DNA of 64,000 nucleotides from positions 186,001-250,000 of the forward strand of contig NZ_FOCZ01000002.1 in assembly GCF_900110245.1 (NCBI RefSeq), read 5' to 3'. The translations under genes were made by a program, and so were the position numbers. Below are positions 7,611 through 17,357 of this stretch, in pieces; the first letter of the stretch is position 1; the number at the start of each line of letters is the position of its first letter. The DNA comes from Niastella yeongjuensis (GTDB lineage: Bacteria; Bacteroidota; Bacteroidia; Chitinophagales; Chitinophagaceae). Below the pieces are notes generated by a model. That model was not told where the DNA came from. It made no database searches and worked only from the letters and a program-made list of their open reading frames with translations.

Positions 7611-8759
7611 ATGAAAAGTACGTATAGCATAATTGGCACAGCCGCCCTTGTTCTTTTTTTAGCAGCATGCGGTGCTTCTGAAAAAAAAGAGAATGGGCTG
7701 GAAGCGAAAAAAGCCCGTCTTGAAGAATTGAAAAAGGAACAAGGCAAACTGGAAGCAGAAATTGCCAAACTGGATACCAGTGCAGCCAAGGCTGAAAAAC
7801 CCAAGCTGGTTGTGTTATCTACTGTTCAATCAGTTCCTTTTACCCACTATATAGACCTGCAGGGTAAAATCGACGCCCAGAATATAGCCTGGGTTACACC
7901 GCGCAACCAGGGCGGCCTGGTACGTGCCGTATACGTAAAACAAGGTGATTATGTGCGCAAAGGCCAATTGTTGTTGAAGCTTGACCCAGGTGTGGTTCAA
8001 CAACAAATTGATCAGGCCAATGTACAGTTAAACCTGGCCAAAACTGTATACGAGCGTCGTAAGAATCTGTGGGACCAAAAGATAGGAACTGAAATAGACC
8101 TGATCAATTCAAAAAGCAATGTAGAAAATATTGAAAAGCAAATAGCCCTGCTGAAAGAACAGGAAAACATGTCGAATGTATACGCTGAATTAAGTGGTGT
8201 TGCCGACCTGGTAACCATTAAAGTGGGCGAAACATTTTCAGCGGCTGGTATTGCACAACAAATGGGTATTCGAATTGTAAACACCGGCGATTTAAAAGTT
8301 ACTGCCAACGTACCGGAAGCTTACCAGACAAAAGTAAAAGAAGGAACCGCTTTAAAGGTTACGTTGCCTGAGGATAACAATAAATCCATCAGCACAAAAG
8401 TATCAGTAGCCGGTAAGATGATTGATCCCATAACACGCTCTTTCTATATTGAGGGACGCGTGCCTGGCAGCAGCTTCCGTCCTGGTCAGGTAGCCATGGT
8501 ACGTATTCAGGATTATGCAGTATCCAAAGCCATTACCGTGCCTGTAAATACCCTGCAAAACGATGAAAAAGGAAAATTTGTAATGGTAGCGGCTACTGAG
8601 AATGGTAAAAAAGTAGCCAAGAAAAGAGCTATTACTGCGGGTGCCCTGTATGGTGATACGCTTGAAGTAACGAGCGGCCTGCAAAGCGGTGATGTAGTGA
8701 TCACTGAAGGTTTTCAGGGTCTGTACGACGGTCAGGCCATCATTACGGATGCCAAATAG
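7611..8759 (+). CDS. RND efflux periplasmic adaptor (membrane fusion protein), lipoprotein
   Basis: 382 residues from the ATG at 7611; a longer frame from 7584 would add nine residues before the signal sequence. The start MKSTYSIIGTAALVLFLAAC has a lipobox (LAAC), so it is anchored to a membrane as a lipoprotein. A lysine/glutamate-rich coiled coil (about 24-55) precedes the HlyD/AcrA-type core: lipoyl half-motifs around VYVKQGDYVRKGQLLLKLD, a helical hairpin, and beta-barrel strands ending in the VPVNTLQNDEKGKFVMV and GLQSGDVVITEGFQGLYDG segments typical of the family. Links the TolC protein to the RND pump. Confidence 0.94.
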   Translation: MKSTYSIIGTAALVLFLAACGASEKKENGLEAKKARLEELKKEQGKLEAEIAKLDTSAAKAEKPKLVVLSTVQSVPFTHYIDLQGKIDAQNIAWVTPRNQGGLVRAVYVKQGDYVRKGQLLLKLDPGVVQQQIDQANVQLNLAKTVYERRKNLWDQKIGTEIDLINSKSNVENIEKQIALLKEQENMSNVYAELSGVADLVTIKVGETFSAAGIAQQMGIRIVNTGDLKVTANVPEAYQTKVKEGTALKVTLPEDNNKSISTKVSVAGKMIDPITRSFYIEGRVPGSSFRPGQVAMVRIQDYAVSKAITVPVNTLQNDEKGKFVMVAATENGKKVAKKRAITAGALYGDTLEVTSGLQSGDVVITEGFQGLYDGQAIITDAK

Positions 8760-8798
8760 TATTGCGCCAATTTTGACTTACACACCAAATTTGATTGT

Positions 8799-11700
8799 AT
8801 GAGTGTCTTAGAAAATATTAAAGGGCCCTTTAAAAACTTTGGTCCCACCACGTGGAGTATCAAGAACAAGGCCTCCATTTACCTGGTCATGCTGGTCGTG
8901 AGCTTATTTGGAGTGTTCCAGTTTGTGACCTTACCTAAAGAACAGTTTCCTGATATTGTTATCCCTACCATATATGTACAAACCATTTATGTAGGTAACT
9001 CACCCAAGGATATTGAAAACCTGGTTAGCCGCCCCATTGAAAAACAGATCAAGGGTATCACTGGCGCCAAGATCAATAAAACCACCAGTACATCAGTAGC
9101 AGATTATTCAGCCATTATGGTTGAGTTCAGTACCGATGTAAAAACCGATGTGGCGCTGCAAAAAGTAAAAGATGCGGTAGACAAGGCCAAGCCCGATCTG
9201 CCTACCGATCTTACCGAAGAACCTGCCGTAATGGAAGTGAGTTTTTCTGAACAGCCCATCATGTATGTGAACCTGTATGGTGATTATGATCTGCCGCGGA
9301 TGAAAAAATATGCCGATGACATGCAGGATAAACTGGAAGAATTAAGCCAGTTGAACCGGGTTGACCTGGTAGGTGCACCTGAACGCGAATTCCAGATCAA
9401 CGTAGATAACTATAAAATGCGCAGTGCCAATATCACCTTCGATGATATTGCCGGCGCCGTTTCCCGCGAGAACATGGATATCTCCGGTGGTTTGCTGGAT
9501 GTAGGAAGTACCAAACGCACCCTGCAGTTGAAAGGCCAGTTTAAAACCGCTTATGATATTCAGAAGGTAGTAGTACGCAATACCGGCGGTTCGCCTATTT
9601 ACCTGAAAGATATTGCAGAAATTAAGGACACTATCAAGGACAGAGAAAGCTATGCGCGTCTGAATGGTAAGAATGTAATTACGCTGAACATTATTAAACG
9701 TGCCGGTGAAAACCTTATTGAAACATCCGATGCAGTAAAGAAAGTGGTGGAAGAAATGCAGAAAACCACACTGCCGAAGGACCTGAATATTGCAATTACC
9801 GGTGATCAGAGTAAAGCTTCCCGCACTTCGTTCAACGACCTGGTTAATACCATCGTTATTGGTTTCGTGCTGGTATTGATCATCCTGATGTTCTTTATGG
9901 GTGTTACCAACGCGTTCTTCGTGGCGTTGTCGGTACCGCTGAGTATGTTTGTGGCCTTTATATTTTTACCGGCTGCCGATCTTATTGTGGGTACGCACGT
10001 TACCCTCAACTTCATAGTACTGTTCGCCCTGTTGTTCGGTTTGGGTATCATTGTGGATGACGCCATTGTGGTAATTGAAAATACCCACCGCATATTTGTT
10101 GAAGGCAAAGGGCGATTGAATAGTGAACGGTCGGCCATGATGGCGGCAGGGGAGGTATTTGTACCCGTATTGGCTGGTACCCTCACCACACTGGCGCCTT
10201 TCGTTCCGTTGTTGTTCTGGCCCGGTATCATTGGTAAGTTCATGATCTATCTGCCTACGATGCTCATCTTTACCTTAACGGCATCGTTGATAGTGGCGTT
10301 CATTATGAACCCGGTATTTGCGGTTGACTTCATGAACCATCCTGAAGGCGAACACAAACAGTCTAAATCGGCTATCTTCCGCAAACCAGCCTTATGGGTT
10401 GCATTAGTGGTAGGTATCTTATTCGATCTGGGTGGTATTACCTTCCTGGGGAACTTTTTGATCTTCATCGTACTGATGATCGTCCTGAACAAATATGTAC
10501 TGGATGGTGTGATCCATGCGTTCCAGAACCGTGCGCTGCCCTGGATCATGGGGCATTATGAAACTGCCCTGCGTTGGGCCCTGAAAGGATGGCGCCCCGT
10601 GCACTTGCTGTTAAGTACTTTTGTTTTACTCATACTCACCTTTATATTCTTTGGTACCCGTAAAGTGCCAGTAGTGTTCTTCCCCAGTGGTGACCCGAAC
10701 CAGATCTATGTTTACCTGAAATTACCTGTTGGTACCGATGTAAACTATACTGACTCAGTTACCCAAACACTGGAAAAGAAAGTGTACCAGGTGCTGCACA
10801 TGGACAAAGACAGCAAAGGAAATTATAAAGAGAACCCGATCGTTGAGAGTGTGATCAGTAACGTAGCGGTAGGTGCGGGTGATCCGCAGAGCGGCGATAG
10901 AAGTACAAGACCGGAACTAGGCCGTATACAGATCTCCTTCGTTGAATTTGAAAAACGCCATGGCGTTGCAACGGCGCCCATCCTGGATGAAGTTCGCCAG
11001 GCGATAAAAGGTATTCCCGGCGCTGAAATTTCGGTTGACCAGGAAAAAGGCGGTCCGCCAACAGATCCTCCAATCAATATTGAAGTAGCGAGTGAAGATT
11101 TCGATAACCTCATCAAAACGGCTGTATCGTTGAAGAATTACCTCGATTCTATACAGATCCCGGGTGTGGAAGAGCTGAAAATGGATATTGACCTTACCAA
11201 CCCCGAAGTAACCTTTACGGTAGACAGGGAGCGGGCGTTGATAGAAGGAGTAAGTTCCCAGCAAATTGGTATGGAAATAAGAACGGCAGTATTCGGAAGA
11301 GAAGTTTCGAAGATCAAAGATGGTGAAGATGAGTATAAGATCCAGCTGCGTAACCTGGAAGGTCAGCGCAAGAGCCTGGCCGATCTGCTGAATATGAATA
11401 TCACATTCCGGGATATGGGCAGTGGCGGCGCCATTAAGCATGTGCCTATCAGCTCGCTGGTAAAAGTTGATTATACCAGTACTTTAGGTAGTGTAAAACG
11501 TAAGAACCAAAAACGCGTGATCACCATTCGTTCGAACGTATTAATGAATGTAACCACACCTACTGCGGTTAACCAGGTTATAGCCGGGCACATCAGCAAG
11601 TTTAATCAGGGAGCTCCTGAAGGGGTTACCATTAAACAAACCGGTGAAGGTGAACAACAGGCTGAAACTGGCGCCTTCCTGGGTAAAGCCCTGGTAATTG

Positions 11701-12404
11701 CGCTGTTCTTTATCCTGTTGATCCTGGTAATTCAGTTCAACTCGATCAGTAAACCAGTGATCATTTTGACCGAGATCATCTTTAGTGTGATTGGGGTATT
11801 GTTAGGCTTTGCCTTTACCGGCATGCAGGTATCGGTGGTAATGACTGGTATTGGTATAGTAGGTTTGGCGGGTATTGTGGTGAAGAACGGTATCCTGGTA
11901 ATTGAGTTTGCCGATGAGTTAAGGGCTCGCGGTATGAAAACCAGGGAAGCGCTGGTACAAGCTGGTAAAACCCGTATCATTCCGGTGTTGTTAACTGCCC
12001 TGGCAGCGATCCTGGGTCTGATACCACTGGCTGTTGGTTTGAACATCAACTTCGTTACCCTGTTCTCTGAACTGAACCCGCACATTTTCTTTGGCGGTGA
12101 TAACGTGGTGTTCTGGAAACCATTGTCATGGACCATCATCTTTGGTTTGGCCTTCGCGTTCTTTATGACGCTGTTGATATTGCCAGCCATGTACCTGATA
12201 GCTGAACGTTTAAGAAGACCCATGCGCAAAATGTATGGTGGTAAATGGATCTCCTTTGCAGGTATTCCGCCATTGACCTTTGTCTTTATCTTCCTGATGA
12301 TCGGTACAATGATCCGTCAGTATATTAAAGTTTACCGCAGAAGAAGAAAGCTGGCTGGTAAACCAGAGAAAGTAAATGAAGCGTTTATTGGATCATGGTT
12401 CTAA
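8799..12404 (+). CDS. RND family efflux transporter permease
   Basis: 1201 residues, longer than the usual 1020-1060 of HAE1 pumps. It exports substrates from periplasm or inner membrane using the proton gradient. Seen: first membrane segment and PKEQFPDIVIPTIYV porter start, TM4 with the paired aspartates of the proton relay (GLGIIVDDAIVVIENTHR), and the second-half GIVGLAGIVVKNGILVIEF segment. Two additions account for the extra length: hydrophobic segments in the central linker (about residues 525-570, ALWVALVVGILFDLGG and FLIFIVLMIVLNKYV) and an extra C-terminal membrane segment (about 1155-1175) followed by a basic tail. Last gene of the TetR-tolC-adaptor-pump operon; a strong terminator follows. 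Confidence 0.95.
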   Translation: MSVLENIKGPFKNFGPTTWSIKNKASIYLVMLVVSLFGVFQFVTLPKEQFPDIVIPTIYVQTIYVGNSPKDIENLVSRPIEKQIKGITGAKINKTTSTSVADYSAIMVEFSTDVKTDVALQKVKDAVDKAKPDLPTDLTEEPAVMEVSFSEQPIMYVNLYGDYDLPRMKKYADDMQDKLEELSQLNRVDLVGAPEREFQINVDNYKMRSANITFDDIAGAVSRENMDISGGLLDVGSTKRTLQLKGQFKTAYDIQKVVVRNTGGSPIYLKDIAEIKDTIKDRESYARLNGKNVITLNIIKRAGENLIETSDAVKKVVEEMQKTTLPKDLNIAITGDQSKASRTSFNDLVNTIVIGFVLVLIILMFFMGVTNAFFVALSVPLSMFVAFIFLPAADLIVGTHVTLNFIVLFALLFGLGIIVDDAIVVIENTHRIFVEGKGRLNSERSAMMAAGEVFVPVLAGTLTTLAPFVPLLFWPGIIGKFMIYLPTMLIFTLTASLIVAFIMNPVFAVDFMNHPEGEHKQSKSAIFRKPALWVALVVGILFDLGGITFLGNFLIFIVLMIVLNKYVLDGVIHAFQNRALPWIMGHYETALRWALKGWRPVHLLLSTFVLLILTFIFFGTRKVPVVFFPSGDPNQIYVYLKLPVGTDVNYTDSVTQTLEKKVYQVLHMDKDSKGNYKENPIVESVISNVAVGAGDPQSGDRSTRPELGRIQISFVEFEKRHGVATAPILDEVRQAIKGIPGAEISVDQEKGGPPTDPPINIEVASEDFDNLIKTAVSLKNYLDSIQIPGVEELKMDIDLTNPEVTFTVDRERALIEGVSSQQIGMEIRTAVFGREVSKIKDGEDEYKIQLRNLEGQRKSLADLLNMNITFRDMGSGGAIKHVPISSLVKVDYTSTLGSVKRKNQKRVITIRSNVLMNVTTPTAVNQVIAGHISKFNQGAPEGVTIKQTGEGEQQAETGAFLGKALVIALFFILLILVIQFNSISKPVIILTEIIFSVIGVLLGFAFTGMQVSVVMTGIGIVGLAGIVVKNGILVIEFADELRARGMKTREALVQAGKTRIIPVLLTALAAILGLIPLAVGLNINFVTLFSELNPHIFFGGDNVVFWKPLSWTIIFGLAFAFFMTLLILPAMYLIAERLRRPMRKMYGGKWISFAGIPPLTFVFIFLMIGTMIRQYIKVYRRRRKLAGKPEKVNEAFIGSWF

Positions 12405-12456
12405 ATACAGCTGTAACTTTAAGCGGTAAGCGGTAAGCCAAATACAGCCTCAAAAT

Positions 12457-12492
12457 AAAAAAGGGATCCCGATGAGTCGGGGTCCCTTTTTG
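12457..12492. terminator. Bidirectional terminator between RND pump and M16 peptidase
   Basis: Stem AAAAAAGGGATCCCG / CGGGGTCCCTTTTT with loop atgagt, between two convergent genes. A-run on one side and T-run on the other let it serve both. Confidence 0.85.
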
Positions 12493-12520
12493 CTTATGGC
12501 TTAAAGCCTGCGGCTGTATA

Positions 12521-15385
12521 TTAAAATCCCTTCTTCGATTCTCCATCAACCGGCATTCCATCGGTATTCAACTCTATGATCTCATAGCCGCTTTTTTGTA
12601 AGCCGGGCAGAATACGCATTTTATCGCCTACCAGCACGATATTCATTTTATCAGGATGAATGTATTTTTTAGCGAGGGCATCAATTTCGGGTTTGGTGAT
12701 GTGTTGTAAGATCTTGTTCTGCTGATCAACATAATCGGCGGGTAAATTATATTCCAGCATACGTTGAATAAACCCGGCTTTCTGCATACCGGTTTCATAG
12801 CGTAAGGCATCGCGCTGTCCAATGGCGTTTTTCATAAAGGTGAGTTCATCATCTTTTATACCATCCGCATTATAAGCCTTCATTTCTTTTATTACTTCCG
12901 TTAATGCGCTGTCTGTAGCATCGGCCTTAATGCCTGAGCTGAATGTAAAATCACCTGTGTACTCATCGCCATCGAAAGTGGTACGGGCGCCGTAGGTCCA
13001 GCCTTTGTCTTCACGCAGGTTGATGTTTACGCGGCCATTAAAACCACCACCCAGGGCAAAGTTCATCAGGTTGGCTTTGTAGTATTCACCGGTGGCATCA
13101 TACTTTAAACCGGTTACATCGCCTATTCTGAATTCTGTCTGTGCAGCCTTGGGAATGTTTACCAGGTATATCTTCGATTTATCAACCTCTTTTGGTTTGG
13201 CCGCTATGGAAGGCAGTTCAATTGTTTTATTCGGCAGCTTATACAGAAAGGCCAGTTTGGGCAGGATCTCATTTTGGGTAATGTCGCCCACCAGTACCAC
13301 TTTTGTATTGGTGGCCGTCATGTAGTTTTTATAATAATCCTCTACATCTTTCAGGGTAATGTTCTTAATAGTGCTTACGGTACCCGATTCATTCATACCC
13401 AGGATATGATTGGGGCCATAATCCACCAGGGAAATTACATCATCAGCTACAGCGGCTGGACGGGTTTTTGCCTGTTTCAGGCTTTCGAGGGTTTGGTGCT
13501 GAATGCGGTTGAAAGTTTCGTCGGTGAACTTTGGATTGAACATCCGTTCCTGCAGCAGGGCCAGGGTTTTATCGAGGTTCTTTTTTAGCGCTTCCACAGT
13601 AAATACAATGGCATTGCGGCTGCTGCTTACATCAATCTTACTACCCAGTTTTTCCAGCTCGATGGTCATTTGTTCGGCAGTGTAATTCCTGGTGTCTTCA
13701 TTCATCATATCGGAAAACAAACTGGCCAGTCCAACCCTCGCGGTGTCTTTTGCCTGCAACAGGTGCCCACCGGGTATAGTAATTATGAGGGTTACCGTTG
13801 GGATCTCGTTGTTTTCTGCCCCAATAAATTTGATCTTGTTAGGAAGGTCTTTGCGCCAGAAAGCCGGCACTTTTACAACGGGGTTAGGTCCGTTACCGGG
13901 GTGTGTGCTGCGATCGAAATTGTCGGTTGCCTTGGTGTATTTTAAACTGGCATAACCATAATCGGGGGCATTATAATGGCTTTTGTCAATTTCGTAGTTG
14001 TCGGGGCCGGCAATAACATTTTCCTGTCCTTTGGGCAATACGCTTAATACAACGGCGTGTTTGCCTTTTACATATTGGTTGTATACGCGCATTACATCTT
14101 CTTTGGTAACGGCATTGTTCATTTTCACCAGCGTGCCTATCATGTTGGCATTACCGGTTAAGGTTTGAAAGGCTGCCAGTTGAAATACTTTGCCCGATAC
14201 GCTTTGCAGGCCATTGATATATTGTGCTTCCGCGTATCCTTTGAACTTCTGAATATCCTCATCGGTAACGCCGCGTTTCTCAAACTCATCGAGCGAGGTG
14301 CGGATCAGCTTTTCCATATCGGCCAGCGTTTTGCCGGGCATGGGCACTACCCGGATGGTAAACTCACCGGCCAGTTCACTCAACTGGCTGTATACATTTG
14401 CCTGCAGCGCCAGTTGTGTTTTAACCAGGTTTTTGTATAACAGGGAAGAATTGCCGCCACCGAGTATTTGTGCCAGGCAGGTGAGTGCCGGCATGTCTTT
14501 GTGATAGTTGGGTACTGTAGGCCATACAAGGTTTATCAATGGAAGCCTGATGTAATTATCGGTATAGGAAACATAGCGGTCTTTATCGAGCACTACAGGG
14601 GGAACCACTACCTTTTCTACTGAAGGACCTTTGGGGATAGAGCCAAAATACTTTTCAGCCAGCTTTACTACATCAGCTGTTTTTACATCGCCGCCAACTG
14701 TGACCGTTGCGTTATTAGGGCCATACCAGCGTAAAAAGAAATTCTTGAGGTCGTTCACATCAACCCGGTTCAGGTCTTCGATATACCCGATCGTTAACCA
14801 CGAGTAGGGGTGTCCGTAGGGGTACAGGTTCCTCGAAGCTACTTCACTCATTAAACCATAGGGGCGGTTGTCATAGTTTTGTCCGCGTTCATTTTTAACA
14901 GTGGCCCGTTGTATTTCGAACTTTTGCTGCGTAACGGCATCTAACAGAAAGCCCATGCGATCCGCTTCGAGCCAAAGCATTTTTTCGAGTTGGTTAGCCG
15001 GGACCGTTTCATAATAATTGGTGCGGTCGCGATTGGTTGAACCATTGAGTGTGCCGCCGGCATCGGTAACCATTTTAAAATGTTCTTCATCTTTTACATG
15101 GTCGCTGCCCTGGAACATCATGTGTTCAAAGAAATGTGCAAACCCTGATTTCCCTATTTGTTCACGGGCCGAACCAACGTGATAGGTAACATCGACCTGT
15201 ACAACAGGGTCGCTGTGGTCTTCAGCAACGATCAATGTAAGTCCATTGGGGAGGATGTATTTTTCGTATGGTATTACGAGTTCATCACCCTGCCGGGTAA
15301 TTTTTTCAACCAGCTTTGCCTGGGCGATAACCTGGTTGCCAAGCGCCGGCATTGCAATAGCCAAAAGCAGTATAGCCCTTTTCAT
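12521..15385 (-). CDS. M16 family zinc metallopeptidase, two-unit form
   Basis: 954 residues with a signal peptide (MKRAILLLAIAMPALGNQVIAQ). The first M16 unit carries the inverted zinc motif HFFEH (84-88) preceded by YHVGSAREQIGKSGFA and followed by the downstream acidic region. The second half (from about residue 500) repeats the fold without HxxEH (GLASLFSDMMNE in its place), the usual inactive partner in pitrilysin-like enzymes. Probably a periplasmic peptidase that degrades peptides in a closed chamber. Substrate unknown. Divergent from the AIM24-like gene; a 182-nt spacer separates them. Confidence 0.93.
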   Translation of the reverse strand: MKRAILLLAIAMPALGNQVIAQAKLVEKITRQGDELVIPYEKYILPNGLTLIVAEDHSDPVVQVDVTYHVGSAREQIGKSGFAHFFEHMMFQGSDHVKDEEHFKMVTDAGGTLNGSTNRDRTNYYETVPANQLEKMLWLEADRMGFLLDAVTQQKFEIQRATVKNERGQNYDNRPYGLMSEVASRNLYPYGHPYSWLTIGYIEDLNRVDVNDLKNFFLRWYGPNNATVTVGGDVKTADVVKLAEKYFGSIPKGPSVEKVVVPPVVLDKDRYVSYTDNYIRLPLINLVWPTVPNYHKDMPALTCLAQILGGGNSSLLYKNLVKTQLALQANVYSQLSELAGEFTIRVVPMPGKTLADMEKLIRTSLDEFEKRGVTDEDIQKFKGYAEAQYINGLQSVSGKVFQLAAFQTLTGNANMIGTLVKMNNAVTKEDVMRVYNQYVKGKHAVVLSVLPKGQENVIAGPDNYEIDKSHYNAPDYGYASLKYTKATDNFDRSTHPGNGPNPVVKVPAFWRKDLPNKIKFIGAENNEIPTVTLIITIPGGHLLQAKDTARVGLASLFSDMMNEDTRNYTAEQMTIELEKLGSKIDVSSSRNAIVFTVEALKKNLDKTLALLQERMFNPKFTDETFNRIQHQTLESLKQAKTRPAAVADDVISLVDYGPNHILGMNESGTVSTIKNITLKDVEDYYKNYMTATNTKVVLVGDITQNEILPKLAFLYKLPNKTIELPSIAAKPKEVDKSKIYLVNIPKAAQTEFRIGDVTGLKYDATGEYYKANLMNFALGGGFNGRVNINLREDKGWTYGARTTFDGDEYTGDFTFSSGIKADATDSALTEVIKEMKAYNADGIKDDELTFMKNAIGQRDALRYETGMQKAGFIQRMLEYNLPADYVDQQNKILQHITKPEIDALAKKYIHPDKMNIVLVGDKMRILPGLQKSGYEIIELNTDGMPVDGESKKGF

Positions 15386-15567
15386 ATGTATAATTTTTGT
15401 TAAACAAGATTACCCGTAAGGTAAAAGAATTATTATGGGGAGGGAAACCATTTATCAATTAGGCCACCCAAAAAAATAATCAAACTCATGAAACGAATAA
15501 CCTTAATTTGCGACTAACGATCCTTAGACGGAGTGGTCAATATTCATAATACATTAAACAGATTTAC

Positions 15568-16362
15568 ATGCGTACAAATCACGAAATAGACTATAAGATT
15601 TATGGGGAAGAGATGCAATATGTTGAAATAGAGCTTGATCCCAATGAAACTGCCATTGCTGAAAGTGGTGCCTTTATGATGATGGATGATGGTATTCAAA
15701 TGGCAACCATGTTTGGTGACGGATCTAAACCCCAGCAGGGATTACTGGGTAAACTGATGTCGGCCGGTAAGCGGATGTTAACCGGTGAAAGTTTGTTTAT
15801 GACTGCCTTTACGAATATGGGTCAGGGAAAAAAGCGGGTGAGCTTTGCATCGCCCTATCCTGGTAAGATCATTGCATTAGATCTGCAGGAGCTGGGTGGA
15901 AAGATCGTTGCACAGAAAGACGCTTTCCTGTGTGCTGCTAAAGGAGTGAGTGTTGGTATTGAGTTTCAACGGAAACTGGGCACCGGTTTGTTTGGTGGTG
16001 AAGGATTTATTATGGAAAAGCTGGAAGGGGATGGAATGGCTTTTGTACATGCTGGTGGTCACGTGTTTGAAAGAGTGCTGCAACCCGGTGAAGTATTGCG
16101 TATAGATACCGGTTGTTTAGTGGCTTATACACAAACCATCGATTACGATATACAATTTGTAGGCGGCATTAAAAATACCCTGTTTGGTGGTGAAGGTTTG
16201 TTCTTTGCTACGCTGCGCGGCCCTGGTAAAGTATGGATCCAAACCCTGCCTATCAGCCGTTTGGCCAGCCGTATTTTAACGTATGGCGGAGCCGGTGGGC
16301 GTAAAGAAGAAGGCAGCATTTTAGGTGGACTGGGCAATATGCTTGATGGTGATGGCTGGTAG
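15568..16362 (+). CDS. AIM24 / TIGR00266 family protein
   Basis: 264 residues, no signal peptide or membrane span. Family marks are the glycine-rich beta-strands and repeats [46 protein letters not shown], the [20 protein letters not shown] segment and [21 protein letters not shown] near the end. These match the TIGR00266 (DUF124, AIM24-like) family, a double-psi-like beta fold of unknown biochemical role, related to the mitochondrial AIM24 protein. No operon partner. Followed by small hairpins and a terminator. Confidence 0.9.
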   Translation: MRTNHEIDYKIYGEEMQYVEIELDPNETAIAESGAFMMMDDGIQMATMFGDGSKPQQGLLGKLMSAGKRMLTGESLFMTAFTNMGQGKKRVSFASPYPGKIIALDLQELGGKIVAQKDAFLCAAKGVSVGIEFQRKLGTGLFGGEGFIMEKLEGDGMAFVHAGGHVFERVLQPGEVLRIDTGCLVAYTQTIDYDIQFVGGIKNTLFGGEGLFFATLRGPGKVWIQTLPISRLASRILTYGGAGGRKEEGSILGGLGNMLDGDGW

Positions 16363-16410
16363 TAGCGACTGAGAGTAAAAAAGCCGGATTAACTATTCGG
16401 CTACAAAATA

Positions 16411-16446
16411 AAAAGGGCCGTCCTGCGAATAGCGGGATGGCCCTTG
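16411..16446. terminator. Bidirectional terminator
   Basis: AAAAGGGCCGTCCTG / CGGGATGGCCCTT stem (one G-T type mismatch) between the convergent AIM24-like and Bax-inhibitor genes; the T-rich stretch after it serves the plus strand and the A-run serves the minus strand. A weaker AGCCG/CGGCT hairpin sits at 16380-16402. Confidence 0.75.
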
Positions 16447-16466
16447 ACATTTTTTATAAGTGGAAC

Positions 16467-17222
16467 TTATTTTCTGCTGGCGAGTTTCGATAACAGGCGT
16501 AACACTTCGATGTATAACCAAATGATGGTTACCAGTAAAGCAAAAGCGCCATACCATTCCATGAATTTAGGAGCACCCTGGTTAGCACCGTTTTCGATCA
16601 TATCGAAATCGAGGATCAGGTTCATAGCAGCCAATGCTACTACTACCAATGAGAAACCGATACCGATGAGGCTTCCTTCATGCAGAAAAGGAATATCGAT
16701 GTTGGCAAAGTGCAGGCCAATGGCGATCAGGTAGAATACGGCAATACCCAGTGTAGCGGTGATAACGATCTTTTTGAAAGTTTGGGTAGCCTTGATGATG
16801 TTGAATTTGTACAGCAGGAACATGGCTATTACAACACCAAAGGTTAATGCAACAGACTGTGTGATAATATTGGGAGCAATTTTTTCGAAGGCATGGTTAT
16901 AGTAAGCCGAGATCACACCTACTGCAAAGCCTTTGATGATTGCGTATATAGGAGCCAGGTAAGGCGCCCATTGCATTTTAAAAACCATCAAAACCGCAAT
17001 ACCCAATGTGGCGAACACGCAAGGCCACATGTAGGGAGTTACATCCACCCCGGAATAAACCATTTTCCAGGAGAAACCGGCTGCTGCCATGGTGAGTAAA
17101 AAAAGGATACCAAATTTGTTCAGGGTACCTTTTACCGTCATAGAATCTGTTCCTGTGTAAGAATAGACCTTATCGAAAGTTTTTTCGTTCAGGGCAGGAT
17201 TACCGGATTTAAATAGAGCCAT
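16467..17222 (-). CDS. Bax inhibitor-1 / YccA-type membrane protein
   Basis: 251 residues with seven predicted membrane segments starting at GILFLLTMAAAGFSW (about 34-50) and ending at ALLVTIIWLYIEVLRLLSKL. Preceded by a hydrophilic N-terminus with MTVKGTLNKFG. Conserved sequence IIKGFAVGVISAYYNHAFEKI, NLILDFDMIENGANQGAPKF and the C-terminal EWYGAF identify the Bacteroidota branch of the UPF0005/Bax inhibitor-1 family. Eukaryotic and bacterial relatives include calcium-leak channels; the role of this bacterial member is not known. Confidence 0.92.
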   Translation of the reverse strand: MALFKSGNPALNEKTFDKVYSYTGTDSMTVKGTLNKFGILFLLTMAAAGFSWKMVYSGVDVTPYMWPCVFATLGIAVLMVFKMQWAPYLAPIYAIIKGFAVGVISAYYNHAFEKIAPNIITQSVALTFGVVIAMFLLYKFNIIKATQTFKKIVITATLGIAVFYLIAIGLHFANIDIPFLHEGSLIGIGFSLVVVALAAMNLILDFDMIENGANQGAPKFMEWYGAFALLVTIIWLYIEVLRLLSKLASRK

Positions 17223-17305
17223 AGTTATAGAGTTTAATTGAGTACAAAATACAAAAAAGCGTGAATGTTGAAAGGTTAAAACAGGACGGGCAGCTATAAT
17301 AAAAA

Positions 17306-17347
17306 AGTTGACCAGTTAACTTGTCAACATGTTAACTGGTCAACTTT
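17306..17347 (-). terminator. Terminator of ricT built from 8-nt GTTAAC repeats
   Basis: Perfect 14-bp inverted repeat GTTGACCAGTTAAC / GTTAACTGGTCAAC with a 10-nt loop, followed on the minus strand by TTTTTT. It starts eleven bases past the ricT stop codon and belongs to the same repeat family as 852-907. Confidence 0.8.
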
Positions 17348-17357
17348 CGCCATTATC

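Noticed and set aside
11732-12229. 165-codon minus-strand frame within the RND pump gene
   Set aside because: Antisense shadow of the pump; high Ala/Thr/Asn/Ile content without structure.
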